A stretch of 64,000 nt of DNA, taken from Episyrphus balteatus. Taxonomy: Eukaryota; Arthropoda; Insecta; Diptera; Syrphidae. Below, one piece after another: positions 53,985-64,000 of the stretch (positions are counted from its first letter, which is position 1; each line of letters begins with the position of its first letter). The stretch is from the NCBI RefSeq assembly GCF_945859705.1, contig NC_079134.1, positions 68,320,625-68,384,624 on the forward strand, in the 5' to 3' direction. The position numbers and the translations under genes were made by a program. The notes beneath the pieces are model-generated. The model saw only the letters and a list, made by a program, of their open reading frames with translations, was not told the origin of the DNA and did not search any database.

Positions 53985-55630
53985 TACTCATGTGGGTTCC
54001 CATTAAGTTGTGACCTGTAAGGATACCGACCAAAAGGCACAATTGAGGCCTGCTTAGCTTAAGTATGGTTTCAGTTTTGTTTGTAGAAAGGATTGGCCAC
54101 AGATTTCTTGAAACTCGAGAGGTATTTGCAGAGTTTAAGAAGCTTTGCTTGATGTCCTGGGACCCATCGAAGGGTAACTGTGTTTGTTTTGCTTAGGGAC
54201 CTGAGTATATTTCGAAACTGGTCAACTAGTTTGGACTTCGTGACGACTGAGGAAATGGCTTTAATTGCAACCATGGCTGTCTATGAAGATATCAATATTT
54301 TTGTCAATTAAGTCAAGTGCGGAAAGCATATTAGCTGCTTCGCAAACTGCAAAAAATTCCGCTTGAAAAACAATACAGAAGTCCGGGAGTTTCAATGATT
54401 TGTTTATGGGAGGGTTATCTGAAAAAATGCCTGACCCTACACCTAGGTCTGGGGTGACATTCTGTATGCGATACAGAATGTCACCCCAGTTTTAGACCCG
54501 TCAGTGAAAACCGAGACGTGATCTACAATTAAGACCCGGTTTGTCTTCCAGTTTCCTTGTTGGGAAGAGTATAGTCTGTTTGAATGCTACTTTCAACAAA
54601 GTTCATTATTTTTTTATGACCCAAGTGGCCCCCTTTCCAATTTTTGCCCTTCCTTCAATCGCAGGACACTAATAGCTGCCAATTCCTTTTTAAAAAGGTC
54701 GATCGAGGATAGTGAAAGGAATATTTCTAGAGCTGCGGTGGGTGTATATCTCATGGCACTAGAAGTAACTATACACGCGAGTAACTGAATTTTGGTCATA
54801 GTTTTTAGGTTGACTGTTTTATCTAGGGCTGTCCACCAGACCAGGCATGTATTCTTCAGTATGATCCTTATAATGACTGCATACATCAAATGAATTGTTT
54901 TGGGATTGGGCCCCCATTTTTTACAAAAATTCTACTACAGGTGTAATAGGCAATCAAAGCTTTCTTTTCACGTTCTTTTATTTCTTTCCAATTAAGTTTC
55001 CGATGGATTATCAACCCAAGATATTTAGCTTTACCAGTAATGGTTTGTGGTTATTGTTATTTATTGTCGGAGGAATAATATTTGGGATTTTTCTTTTCCT
55101 CTTAAATTATACTAGTTCTGTTTTGAGTAGGTTGACATTGCCCAGTTGGTGAGCTTGTTAAGGGCTGCTTGAAGAAGGTCTCGAAAGGTCGGAACAAATT
55201 TTCCTGAGGCCATGATGATAATATCGTCGGCATAAGCCACTACTTTTACACCGCTTTGACTAAGCTTGGTTAACAACCAGTAGCCACAGTAGGGGTGACA
55301 GGACTCCTTGTGGAGTGCCTCTACAAGTTCTTACCTTCAGCTTGCTGCTACCCATTTCTGCATTTACTAGTCTCGTTTGAAGCATCGAATCAATCCAGTT
55401 TGACAGATTTTGATCGACAGCGCTGGAGTTAAGGGATTGCCGTATGGCTGCATTTTCAACATTGTGGAAAGCCCCTTCAATATCAAGGATGCTCCCAGTG
55501 TAGATTCTTTGCAGTGGATTGATTGCTCAATCGAACTTACCACTTCGTGCAATGCTGTCTCAATAGATTTGCCCTTCATGTATGCATGTTGGGCCTGCGA
55601 GAGAACATCATATTTGGTTGTGATAAATAA
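53985..55630 (-). pseudogene. LINE-A: RT and RNase H of an R1/LOA/I-group LINE
   Basis: Pieces in order on the - strand: RT entry HAYMKGKSIETALHEVVSSI (55590), the catalytic AYADDIIIMA near 55225, the thumb with CLVWWTALDKTVNLKTMTKI (54840), RNase H ending NTVTLRWVPGHQAKLL (54130), and GILTGHNLMGTHMSRM (53990). Many shifts and stops separate them. RNase H in ORF2 places it in the R1/LOA/I group. The 5' end is missing. Confidence 0.82.
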
Positions 55631-56348
55631 CACGGTGTGACACTAAAAATACATTAATACACTTCCCTAATTTATTATATAACTATAAATTAAATATGTG
55701 AATATTAAATATATATACTACATTTGTGAATATAAATGTATGTTTTTTAAATTTTTTGACATTAAACATGTAAAAAGCGATTTTTTTAAAAAGTCTGAAA
55801 ATATGATTTTCTTAACCAAGCAAAATCTTTAAAATTATAACAATTAAAAATCTGAAAAATGTTCACATGGTAGCTACACTTATAAAGTTTGAGTCTGTAA
55901 AGTTTTAAATTTTTTGAACAAATGGTTTGGCTGGAATTTTAAATTGATCGAACAAGGTCCAAAAAAGCCCATGTTATTCCCATAAAATCTTCAACCGCTT
56001 GGAGGCGTGAATTAAGTTAGAGACTTGAAACTTGGGGAATATTTTTTTATTTCTAACCACACAAGATCTTGAGAGCATACAAATTCTAATTATTTTAATA
56101 TGACGAGCACCCTATTGTACACCTTGCAATACACATCATGATATGCCATATTTTCTAGTTACGAAAAAGTAGCATTGATTCCGCGTTAAAAAAATGACAT
56201 AAATTACCGCGTTAAGTGTGTAAAAATGTTTTTTTGTAAATAAAAAAAAAATAGAGGGTATATTTGTAAGCATTATTCGAGCATATAAACAGCCTAAATT
56301 ATGTTACTTGTCGGGTGTATTTAATTTTTTTTATTTTGTAGCACAGTG
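55631..56348. mobile_element. possible CAC(G/T)GTG element, TSD TAA
   Basis: Left end CACGGTGTGACACTAAAAAT and right end ...GTAGCACAGTG are imperfect inverted repeats flanked by TAA (55628-55630, 56349-56351). Inside is AT-rich non-coding sequence. The left tip matches the foldback at 7783; the right tip matches the type at 2332. The ends are less perfect than in the others. Confidence 0.45.
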
Positions 56349-56351
56349 TAA

Positions 56352-57567
56352 TTTATCGTGTAAAAAGATTTAGACATTTGTTTTAATTTTTTCACAAATC
56401 AAGAATCGAATTTATTGTGAAATCGTGTTTTTTTCCATTTCGGAACAAGAATTGACCCCCGTATTGATAATTTCGTGTCCATAAATGAATGTGCACACCA
56501 TTTTTTAATTGAACCATCAATAAAGTCACTTTTTATTTAGTGCTGGACTTTTAACATGGATTTCCATGTATTAAATTTTGATGTTTTGCTAACGACTAAA
56601 CTGGAGGTTAAATTCATTATTGGTGTGCAGATTTTCTAAAATCATGAGGTTTCCTTTTAACCTAAGCACTAAATTTGATTGTTAGTAAGGCCCATTGGCA
56701 TTTAAGCAGTAACTAAATTAGCATAAAAGTGTAAAAGTACAAAAGTGAAAATTTTCCAACGTATTTCTGGATGAAAAACTTAAAAAAAAAGATGCAGAAA
56801 GCTTAGTTTTTTGGTCTAAAAAACAATTGATATACTCTTTTTCACAAAAAACTTTCGCCAGCAAGAAAAAAATATTTGGACTGTTGTACTTTTGCAAACC
56901 TTCATTGTTATCTAGAAAACTACTAACCTAATCGGAATCTCAAAAGTAAAAAAAGAAACCACTATTGAGGTGAATAAAAAATTTTCAGCTGTTAAAAATT
57001 TAATGGGCTTTGGGACCTGGTTAAATTTTTTTTTGCAGATGGTTTTGTTTTGTTTTTTTTTTTTTTTTTTTTTTTATTAAAAAGGAGTATCATGGCAGAA
57101 AAGAGGCAGAGAAAAATATTAAACAATAAGCCATACAGCTGGAATTTTTGTATTCACCTCAATAGCGTCAAAAATTTTACACGGGGTTAGCTATTTAACG
57201 CAATTTACACATGGCCTTAGGTATTTGCCACAGCTGTCAAAACTATTTGCGAGAAAAATATGAGAAAGATAGATTATAGATTTTGTGTACCTACATACAA
57301 TACATATTTAAACTACTGATTAAACTATTTGGTTTTGTAAAAGTTGAATGTGCGCGACTAGCAATAAATTCATATACTTCACATTCAAATATTCCGGGAA
57401 AATAAAACATGAATGGGTGTAAAAACTGCAAAAAAGAAACAGTCGAACATTAGCAAATTTTCACACGTGGTACCAGTTCTGGTCATGGTCTAAGTGTATC
57501 AGCTCTCCTGCTGATAGCCACGTTAAACCTTACAGTAGAGGTAAAATATGCATTAAAAAAAAAATTG
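56352..57567. other. sequence with a decayed MITE end, otherwise nothing
   Basis: At about 57194-57225, TTAACGCAATTTACACATGGCC is a decayed match to the right end of the MITE at 26257-26980. The other end cannot be fixed. The rest is AT-rich and without coding frames. Confidence 0.5.
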
Positions 57568-57764
57568 TTACACTCATGAAACTTGGCAAAAAGTTTGCTT
57601 TTGGGATAAGATCCAAGTACAAAAAAAGTCTATAAAAAAATGTTGGGTGGAAGGGTGTTTTTTCGCGGACAAGAGGGGGTGAAGGTCAAAAATATACTGA
57701 AAAAATTGTTTGCGAATATCATTGTATGACACATATTTTCAAGGTGAATCTATTGACATACAGT

Positions 57765-57978
57765 CCTATTCTGCTATTCGATTCACATGAATCGAAGGAT
57801 TCCCTTTCTTAATCATCTCAAATTGGCTTTGAAAAAACTTCTAACTTTCGATTGCAAAGTGTTGTTCCCGTCTGTTTTAGCAATTCTAAAGAAAAAAAAA
57901 ATTGCCTAGATTTAATTTTAACCACCTTTTAAGCACTTCTTAATTTAGACTTTTACGTGAATCGAATAGCAGAATAGG
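57765..57978. mobile_element. MITE, about 214 bp, with CCTATTCTGCTATTCGATTC ends
   Basis: Inverted ends of about 22 bases, then GAAGGAT and related short words inside. The neighbouring bases have changed, so a duplication is not clear. It lies in the left arm of the 4.5 kb foldback, right beside the hAT-type element. Confidence 0.65.
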
Positions 57979-57984
57979 GCCGAT

Positions 57985-60009
57985 CATAGGCAGATCCAGG
58001 GGGGGGGGGGGGGGGGGGCACGGGGGCACGTGCCCCCCCAGAACTTAAAGTTCATACTTAAAGGAAATCAAACTATAAGAGTTTTAAAAATATATGAATA
58101 ATAACAGAAAGAACTTGAGTGAAACTCTTGTCTATTTCTGGCTGAAAATGCGAATTTTGTTGATTGTTGCATCCCTTTCCCATGAAAAGCTCCACCTCAC
58201 AAATAAATAAACGGCTATTTGTTGGGTACACACGAATTTTTTTTTTTCGATTAAAAAAAAAAGTGAATTTTCAAAGTGATTTTGGTGAAAAATTTTGATA
58301 TGGACATCGAATGACATTGAATGATATAAATAAAATAATTGTATATGCAACTCTATTTTTTCATACAGAGGGGTTAAAAAATTGCACTTTTTTCGTTGTT
58401 TTTTTTAACATTAGTGTTTTTAAAATAGCGGAACACGTCACAAAATTGCATAAACTATATATTATAGAACTGCTGGATATGTAGAACAAACTTGCATTTC
58501 AGAAGTTTGCCCAAGTTTCCACCCCGAAAATAAAGACCCCTTGAAAAAAAAACTCCTCAAAAGCGACCCTTACTTATAGATTTTTATAAATATTATTTTA
58601 TTTAGAAAATTTCTCCAGGGATACCTTTAAAAATATGTAAAAAAAAATAGTGTTCCAAATTTCAAAAGAATCGGTGCAGTAGTTTTGAAGTTATGAGGAG
58701 TACCGGCGTTGAAAACATTAGTTGTGGGGATAACAATTTAAAGTTTTGAACTCTGGACTAAAAGACTAAAACGTTCCTAAGGGAAGTATTAAAATACTCA
58801 TAACTTGGTCAGTTTGGCTCCAAGAGACCTACAATTTGAACACAATATTCTTGAGATATAAAACAATTTAACCCCTTGTAGCTCCATGTGACATTTCTGT
58901 AACAAACCGAAAAAGATTGCATAAAAGCTCTACAAACAATTTTTTTTTTCTTTTGAAGCTTCTAATATTATAATCTTTAAGTATTGCTTTATCGAAATAA
59001 TACTTCAAATTTCTAATAAATAGCACCAATAGTTTTTAATTGACAGTTAATGTTGAAAGTTGGGCTTTTTTTGAAAATAAGCAAATTTGTGTAAAAACTA
59101 CGAAATTCAGAAAAAAAAAATAGTTTTTGTTAGTAAACCCCACGGGGTTTTATTTTTGGATTTTGGGAAAGTGCCTAAAAATTATTAATATTAGATAGTT
59201 TTTTGCTTACATTTTTGCATTTTTATATAAAAATAAATTATTTAAATTTTTTTTTACTCCCAAAATATCGAAATAACTAAGTTAATAATGACTTTATTGA
59301 ATTTTTAAAAAATACGTATTTTATTAAATATAAAGGCCAATCGATTGACTTATTAATTTTTAAATTTACGACCTTGGGTTACAAAAGGTTAATGCAAATA
59401 AAAAAAAAACAATACTGGGTTTCCCGGCAAAAAAAGTATGATTCAGTTTTTTTTGTTATTCTTAGGAACTTTAATATTTATTAGAATGAAGTCTTTAGTA
59501 TTTGACTAAAAACTACTAGGTCATTAACTAATGGTATAATTATGTCCATAATATTGCAAAATTTTATACAAAATCAATTCAAAATTTCATCTTTAAAACT
59601 TAATTTCTCAAAAACTATTTGGTGAAACAACTTAAGTCAAAAAATGAAATAAAGAATAGATTACTAACTTTAATATAGCACAGAATTGTACGTTCATTTT
59701 CTGATTTTTTATATTTTTTTTCTTCCGGCTAATCCAGGAGTAAGAGGGTTAGCACTTAAGTGGCTTTTACTGTAACAAGAAAATGAAAATTTTGCCTTCC
59801 GAATAACTTTTTGGTCATTTGGTACCTATTTGATGTGGGAAATGTGCCTAATATTTTTGGCCAGGTTTAAGACCACTGTGGGTCGTTAAAATTTTCTGCT
59901 TGTTAGTCAGTCGTATGGCACTTCACTTTATTTCTAACTGTTATTGCTGTTTTTTTTGCCAATCCGGCCCTTGTGCCCCCCCCAGAAAAAAATCCTGGAT
60001 CCGCCCCTG
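57985..60009. mobile_element. hAT-type element, 2025 bp, 8-bp TSD GGGCCGAT
   Basis: The ends CATAGGCAGATCCAGG and, inverted, CAGGGGCGGATCCAGG are flanked by GGGCCGAT (57977-57984, 60010-60017). Eight-base duplications and a CAGGGGCGGATCC tip are hallmarks of hAT transposons. The left subterminal has a 20-base G run (58000-58018). No transposase frame remains, so it is non-autonomous or heavily decayed. Confidence 0.85.
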
Positions 60010-62065
60010 GGGCCGATAATATACGATTGCTCTAAGAAAAGTTATTACCGATTAAAAACGAGGGTGCTTGTTTTTTTACTTCAACAGATAAAATATAACA
60101 GAAACCTATGTGAAAAACATGCTACACTGACAAAATTCGGGATGAAGGCTTAAGATAAGGCAGGGATAAAGGGTTCATAAAGTTCTTAAAATTATTTTTG
60201 ATGAAAGGGTGTTTTTTTTTTTTTTAAGAAATGATGAAATTCGGAATTAGTACCACAAAAACTAGGAAAAAATTGTTACACCAATGAAAATTGTTAAAAA
60301 TGTTTTATTTATAACAGAAACCAAGAACCCAAACAGTTTATAAAAATATTTAAGGTTAAAGGGTGTTTTTTTGGGAAATAGGGAAAATCCACGATAAGTC
60401 CGATAAAATCAATGGTATAAATGGTACCCTTAAGAAATTTATTAAATGTGTTATCTTTCCCATGGGAACTACGAATGAAAGAAATCTATACATTTTTTTC
60501 GTGTGAAAGGGTGTTTTTTTAGGTGTAGAGAAAATATAGGTATATTTGCAAAAGTATGTAATATTAGAGTAATATTAGTGGTGTCCTATTGAAATTCGGC
60601 AATTATGTTACTTTTAAGATTAGAAACAAGAATCTAAAGAGTCTATAAAAATATCATGGTTAAAAGGTTGTTTTTTTTGAGTGAAAACAAATATGATGGG
60701 TCACCCTAAAAAAATTTGGTCAAAACATTGAATTTGGGATAGAAAGCAAGAATAAAAAGTTTTCATAAAAAAAATTTTGGAGCGACACTAAAATCTGCAA
60801 TTGGTCCCAAAAAGCCAATGACTCATTTTATTTATGGTTTTGATGACAAATTAAACGTTTATATTTAAGTTCTTAGACGTTTTACACGAATCATTGGCTT
60901 TTTGGGACCACTTGCAGATTTTACTGTCTCTTCGAAAAAAAAACACCCTGGCACCAAAATTTTTTTTATGAAAACTCTTTATTCTTGCTTTCTATCCCAA
61001 ATTCAATGTTTTGACCAAATTTCATTAGGGTGACCCATCATTTTTGTTTTCACTCAAAAAAACACCCTTTTAACCATGATATTTTTATAGACACTTTAGA
61101 TTCTTGTTTCTAATCTTAAAAGTAACATAACTGCCGAATTTCAATTGGGTTCCACTAATATTACTCTAGTATTACATACTTTTGCAAATATACCCATATT
61201 TTCCCTACACCTAATAAAACACCCTTTCAATGAAAACAAAAATTTATAGATTTCTTTTATTCGTAATTCCCATGGGAAAGATAACATTTTTAATGAATTT
61301 CGTAAGGGTTCCATTGATTTTATCGGACTTATCGTGGATTTTCCCTATTTCCCAAAAAAACACCCTTTAACCTTAAATATTTTTATAAACTGTTTGGGTT
61401 CTTAGTTTCTGTTATAAATAAAACATTTTTAACAATTTTCATTGGTGTAACAATTTTTTCCTAGTTTTTGTGGTACTAATTCCGAATTTCATAATTTCTT
61501 AAAAAAAACACCCTTTCACTCAAGATAATTTTGTACACTTTGTGGATTCTTAATTCTTATACACCATGTTTTAAAAATTAATAAAATATAAGTCAGCTGT
61601 TATGATACCTTCCTCACACACAACTTAACCCCTCAAAAAAACACCCTTTCACCAAAAATAATTTTAAGAACTTTATGAATCCTTTGTCCCTGCTTTATCT
61701 TAAACCTTCATCTTGAATTTTATCAGTGTAGCATGTTTTTCACATGGGTTTCTGTTATATTTTACCTGTTGAAGTCAAAAAACAAGCACTTTTGTTTTTA
61801 ATCGGCAATAACTTTTCTTAGAGCAATCGTATTGACTTTATTTGTATGTCAATAGATTCAGCATCAAAAAATACCTTGAAAAACATGTGTCATATAATGA
61901 TATTCGACAAACAATTGTTGTCAGTATATTTTTGACCTTCGCCCCCTCTCTCTTTTCCGCGAAAAAAAAACACCCTTCAACCCAACTTTTTTTATAGACT
62001 TTTTTTATACTTGGTTCTTATCCCAGAGCAAACTTTTTGCTAAGTTTCATGAGTGTAACAATTTT

Positions 62066-62900
62066 TTTACTTGCGATATTGGTACTATATATCAAGTCAT
62101 GCATTCGTACAAAAAAATAGTTAAGATTTTTCGATGTAAGATGGTAGAGAATGCCAAAAAAGTGGGTCCCGGAAGTCCGTCTGTCTGTCTGTAAACGAAG
62201 CTACAGTCTAAACGGATGAACCAATTGATGTCAAACTTGGTATGTAGCATTATTTGGCGACTCTACAGAGGGGTTTTTGGAATTAATTTTTTTGGACCAA
62301 AAATAACGGTACTTGTCATATACCGATTTTAGTAAAATTGAAATTGCTCAAAAACGGCTCCAACGATTTTGTTTAAAAAATTCAAATGTAAGTTTAAGGA
62401 CAAGGTCTATCTTCTAATAAATTTTTTTTTTGAAAATCATTATTTACGGTACCTGCCATATAATCGTTTTTTCAAATCCCATTATCTCCGAAAGTGCTTA
62501 TTCGATTTCAACGAAACTTTTTGTAAAGAAGCATTTATATGATTTTAGTATAAGCTAAAAATAAAATTTCCAAAAAAATAATTTTTGGATTTTTAAAAAA
62601 TTTTCGAAAACTGGACATTGAATTTTTTTGAAATTTTGTTTTTACATGTTGATTAAAGCTTTCTACAAAATGGCATACCAATTTTATTTTAAAACTTTTT
62701 TTACAAAAAATTATTTATAAAAAATTAATTTTTTAAAAAACGGCTCTAACGATTTTGAAAATTTTTTTTCTATAAATGCATCTTAATAACTGCATACTTG
62801 TTTTGGAGGGCAATTTGATTTCAGATTTTATTTTATTTTTTTTTTAAACGAATTTTATTTTATTTTTTTTTTTATTTATTTTGTTTTTTTTTTTTGTACC
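62066..62900. repeat. repeat R2, copy 2
   Basis: The fuller copy of R2. It includes a section absent in copy 1 with GTCCGTCTGTCTGTCTGTAA, GCTACAGTCTAAACGGATGA and CAACTTGGTATGTAGCATTA. It holds the empty site (near 62446) of the CACTGTG element. Class unknown, no coding sequence. Confidence 0.8.
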
Positions 62901-63676
62901 CATATAGTAGTTACCTACATTTACCAAATTTCTATATAAAAAGTCTTAAAAAATTAAGCAACTTGAACTCTAATAGCAAGTTCTTGCGACCCAGTCGTGC
63001 ATTTTATTTTTTATAGCTTGATTTTATGTACTGTTTAACCTGTAGTTGTTTATTTAATACGTTAAATACTAACGTTAAAAATTACAAAAAAATACTTAAA
63101 ACTAAAGGTTATTGCATAACCTTACCATTTCTGGTTAAGAAGCGACAAGAAAAAGAGCTAAAAACAATTCCTATTGGGAATGTTCTTAGAGTTAATAGAG
63201 TTGTTCCAGTTCCAATTTCATTAAATGGCTTGATCTTTATCTAGACACCACCAATAAGCTAAGAACAGAAATCTTATATCACATGGAATAGTACTTCTTT
63301 CTCTTTTTGGATGATAGAACATTTAGTTTTGATGTAAAAAAAAAACTCAATTTTTCGATATGAATGGGGAAGTAAAAAAATATTCGCACTTTTTTAATTA
63401 CCGTAAACTGGGGTGACTTTGTGCTAGATTTTGTTATTTACCTTTTACCGTAACGTTAAGAAAACAAACTAAGTTGTTTCTTTATTCTCAAAGTATTACG
63501 GATTCAAAAAATTAACTTACATTTTCAAAAATGCCCACTGTAACCTGTAAGCCTGCAAAGTGTAGCACAAAGTAACCTTGGATATGAATTACCTTAGGCC
63601 CACTGAAAAAATCTATGATATCCAGTCAAAAAGAAATTTGTTATAATTCTCATCCAATGAGGAAATAAAGAGGTCC
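62901..63676. other. sequence without recognised features
   Basis: The 72-codon + frame at 63026-63244 has no recognisable motif and a composition like its surroundings, so I do not call it a gene. Confidence 0.4.
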
Positions 63677-63829
63677 GTCAAGATAGCACCCACACCCCCA
63701 AATTTCCAAAATCTGAGTATGCAATAATTTGTTGCTAATTTGTTGCTAATTAGTTGCTCTAATCTCGAATTTGTTGCTCCACTCCTTCCCCCTCAAAATT
63801 GATGGAAAGGGTGTGGGTGCTATCTTGAC
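63677..63829. mobile_element. short MITE with GTCAAGATAGCACCCACACC ends, copy 1
   Basis: Inverted ends GTCAAGATAGCACCCACACC at both sides of 153 bases. The middle repeats TTGTTGCT and TTAGTTGCT several times. No coding sequence. Confidence 0.7.
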
Positions 63830-64000
63830 GTCAAGATAGCACCCACACCCATTAAAAACCCAACATTTCAAAAAACTGAGTACGCAGTAATTTGTTGCTA
63901 ATTAGTTGCTCCAATCTTGAATTTGTTGCTCCAAGATTTGACCTTGAAATGCACTTCAACAGTTTTCTCAAAAAAGCTAAATTGCCCAAATTAACGCACA
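63830..64000. mobile_element. short MITE, copy 2, runs off the window
   Basis: Starts GTCAAGATAGCACCCACACC directly at the end of copy 1 and shares GAGTACGCAGTAATTTGTTG with it (ATGCAATAATTTGTTG there). The right end is outside the window. Confidence 0.65.

Larger units (their letters stand above)
57568..62065. mobile_element. large foldback, 4.5 kb with inserts
   Basis: The left end GTTACACTCATGAAACTT is inverted at the right end (AAGTTTCATGAGTGTAAC). Arms are about 1.1 kb and meet near 60870. They hold repeated AAGGGTGTTTTTTT boxes every 100-200 bases. The left arm is cut by a small MITE and a hAT-type element (57765-60009). No duplication can be fixed at the outer ends, and no protein is encoded. 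Confidence 0.75.

Noticed and set aside
56693..57225. Complete second copy of the GGCCGTGTGCG MITE
   Set aside because: Only the right end matches; the left candidate is too diverged and the flanking bases (TAA, TTA) do not match as a duplication.
63026..63244. + strand 72-codon frame near the right edge
   Set aside because: No recognisable domain, no codon signal, no splice context.

Overview
This window is a piece of an AT-rich insect genome, most likely a fly (Diptera). It lies almost wholly inside one host gene, basket (bsk), the Jun N-terminal kinase. The only host coding sequence I can support is two + strand exons. The first, 1366-1649, encodes the C-lobe of the kinase. The second, 48269-48391, encodes the C-terminal tail. 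They are joined in phase 0 by a GTAAGT donor and a TTACAG acceptor across a 46.6 kb intron. The peptides are close to Drosophila Bsk as I remember it; species identity cannot be fixed from the sequence.

The intron and the 15.6 kb after the gene are packed with transposable elements, many nested, and most boundaries can be read from target-site duplications (TSDs). 2108-4497 is a foldback with a second foldback inside it. 6.0-9.2 kb holds a LINE tail, a MITE and a foldback carrying a tRNA-like MITE. From 9.5 to 29.76 kb a Copia element (copia-A, - strand) is split in gag by a second, complete Copia element (copia-B, 13032-29663, TSD ATTCG). Copia-B is split between protease and integrase by an 11.3 kb Penelope-like (PLE) block with an 11-bp TSD. 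That block contains a Ty3/Gypsy element, and further MITEs sit in the PLE, the Gypsy and copia-B. From 29.97 to 39.73 kb a second copy of the small foldback is split by a complete 8.5 kb BEL/Pao retroelement with 361/348-bp LTRs and TSD AATTT. Its single gag-pol-env frame ends in a fusion-protein-like env. From 40.9 to 44.4 kb a further foldback holds a probable 1.6 kb solo LTR and a MITE.

Downstream of bsk, 49544-51686 is the most unusual object: five direct copies (316-317 bp, alternating A/B types) and two inverted copies of a repeat. Each copy carries a hammerhead-ribozyme-like core, and the whole block is bounded by a 14-bp direct repeat, so it appears to have been inserted as one mobile unit. 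Beyond it lie a MITE, a tRNA-like segment, a LINE inserted in another LINE (53.0-55.6 kb), a 4.5 kb foldback holding a small MITE and a hAT-like element with 8-bp TSD (57.6-62.1 kb), and head-to-head short inverted repeats at the window edge.

No element encodes an intact set of proteins. The BEL/Pao element is the least damaged, with three visible lesions. I see no CRISPR array, rRNA or intact tRNA gene. Several insertions have a paralogous empty site inside this same window, so TSDs could be checked by direct comparison.
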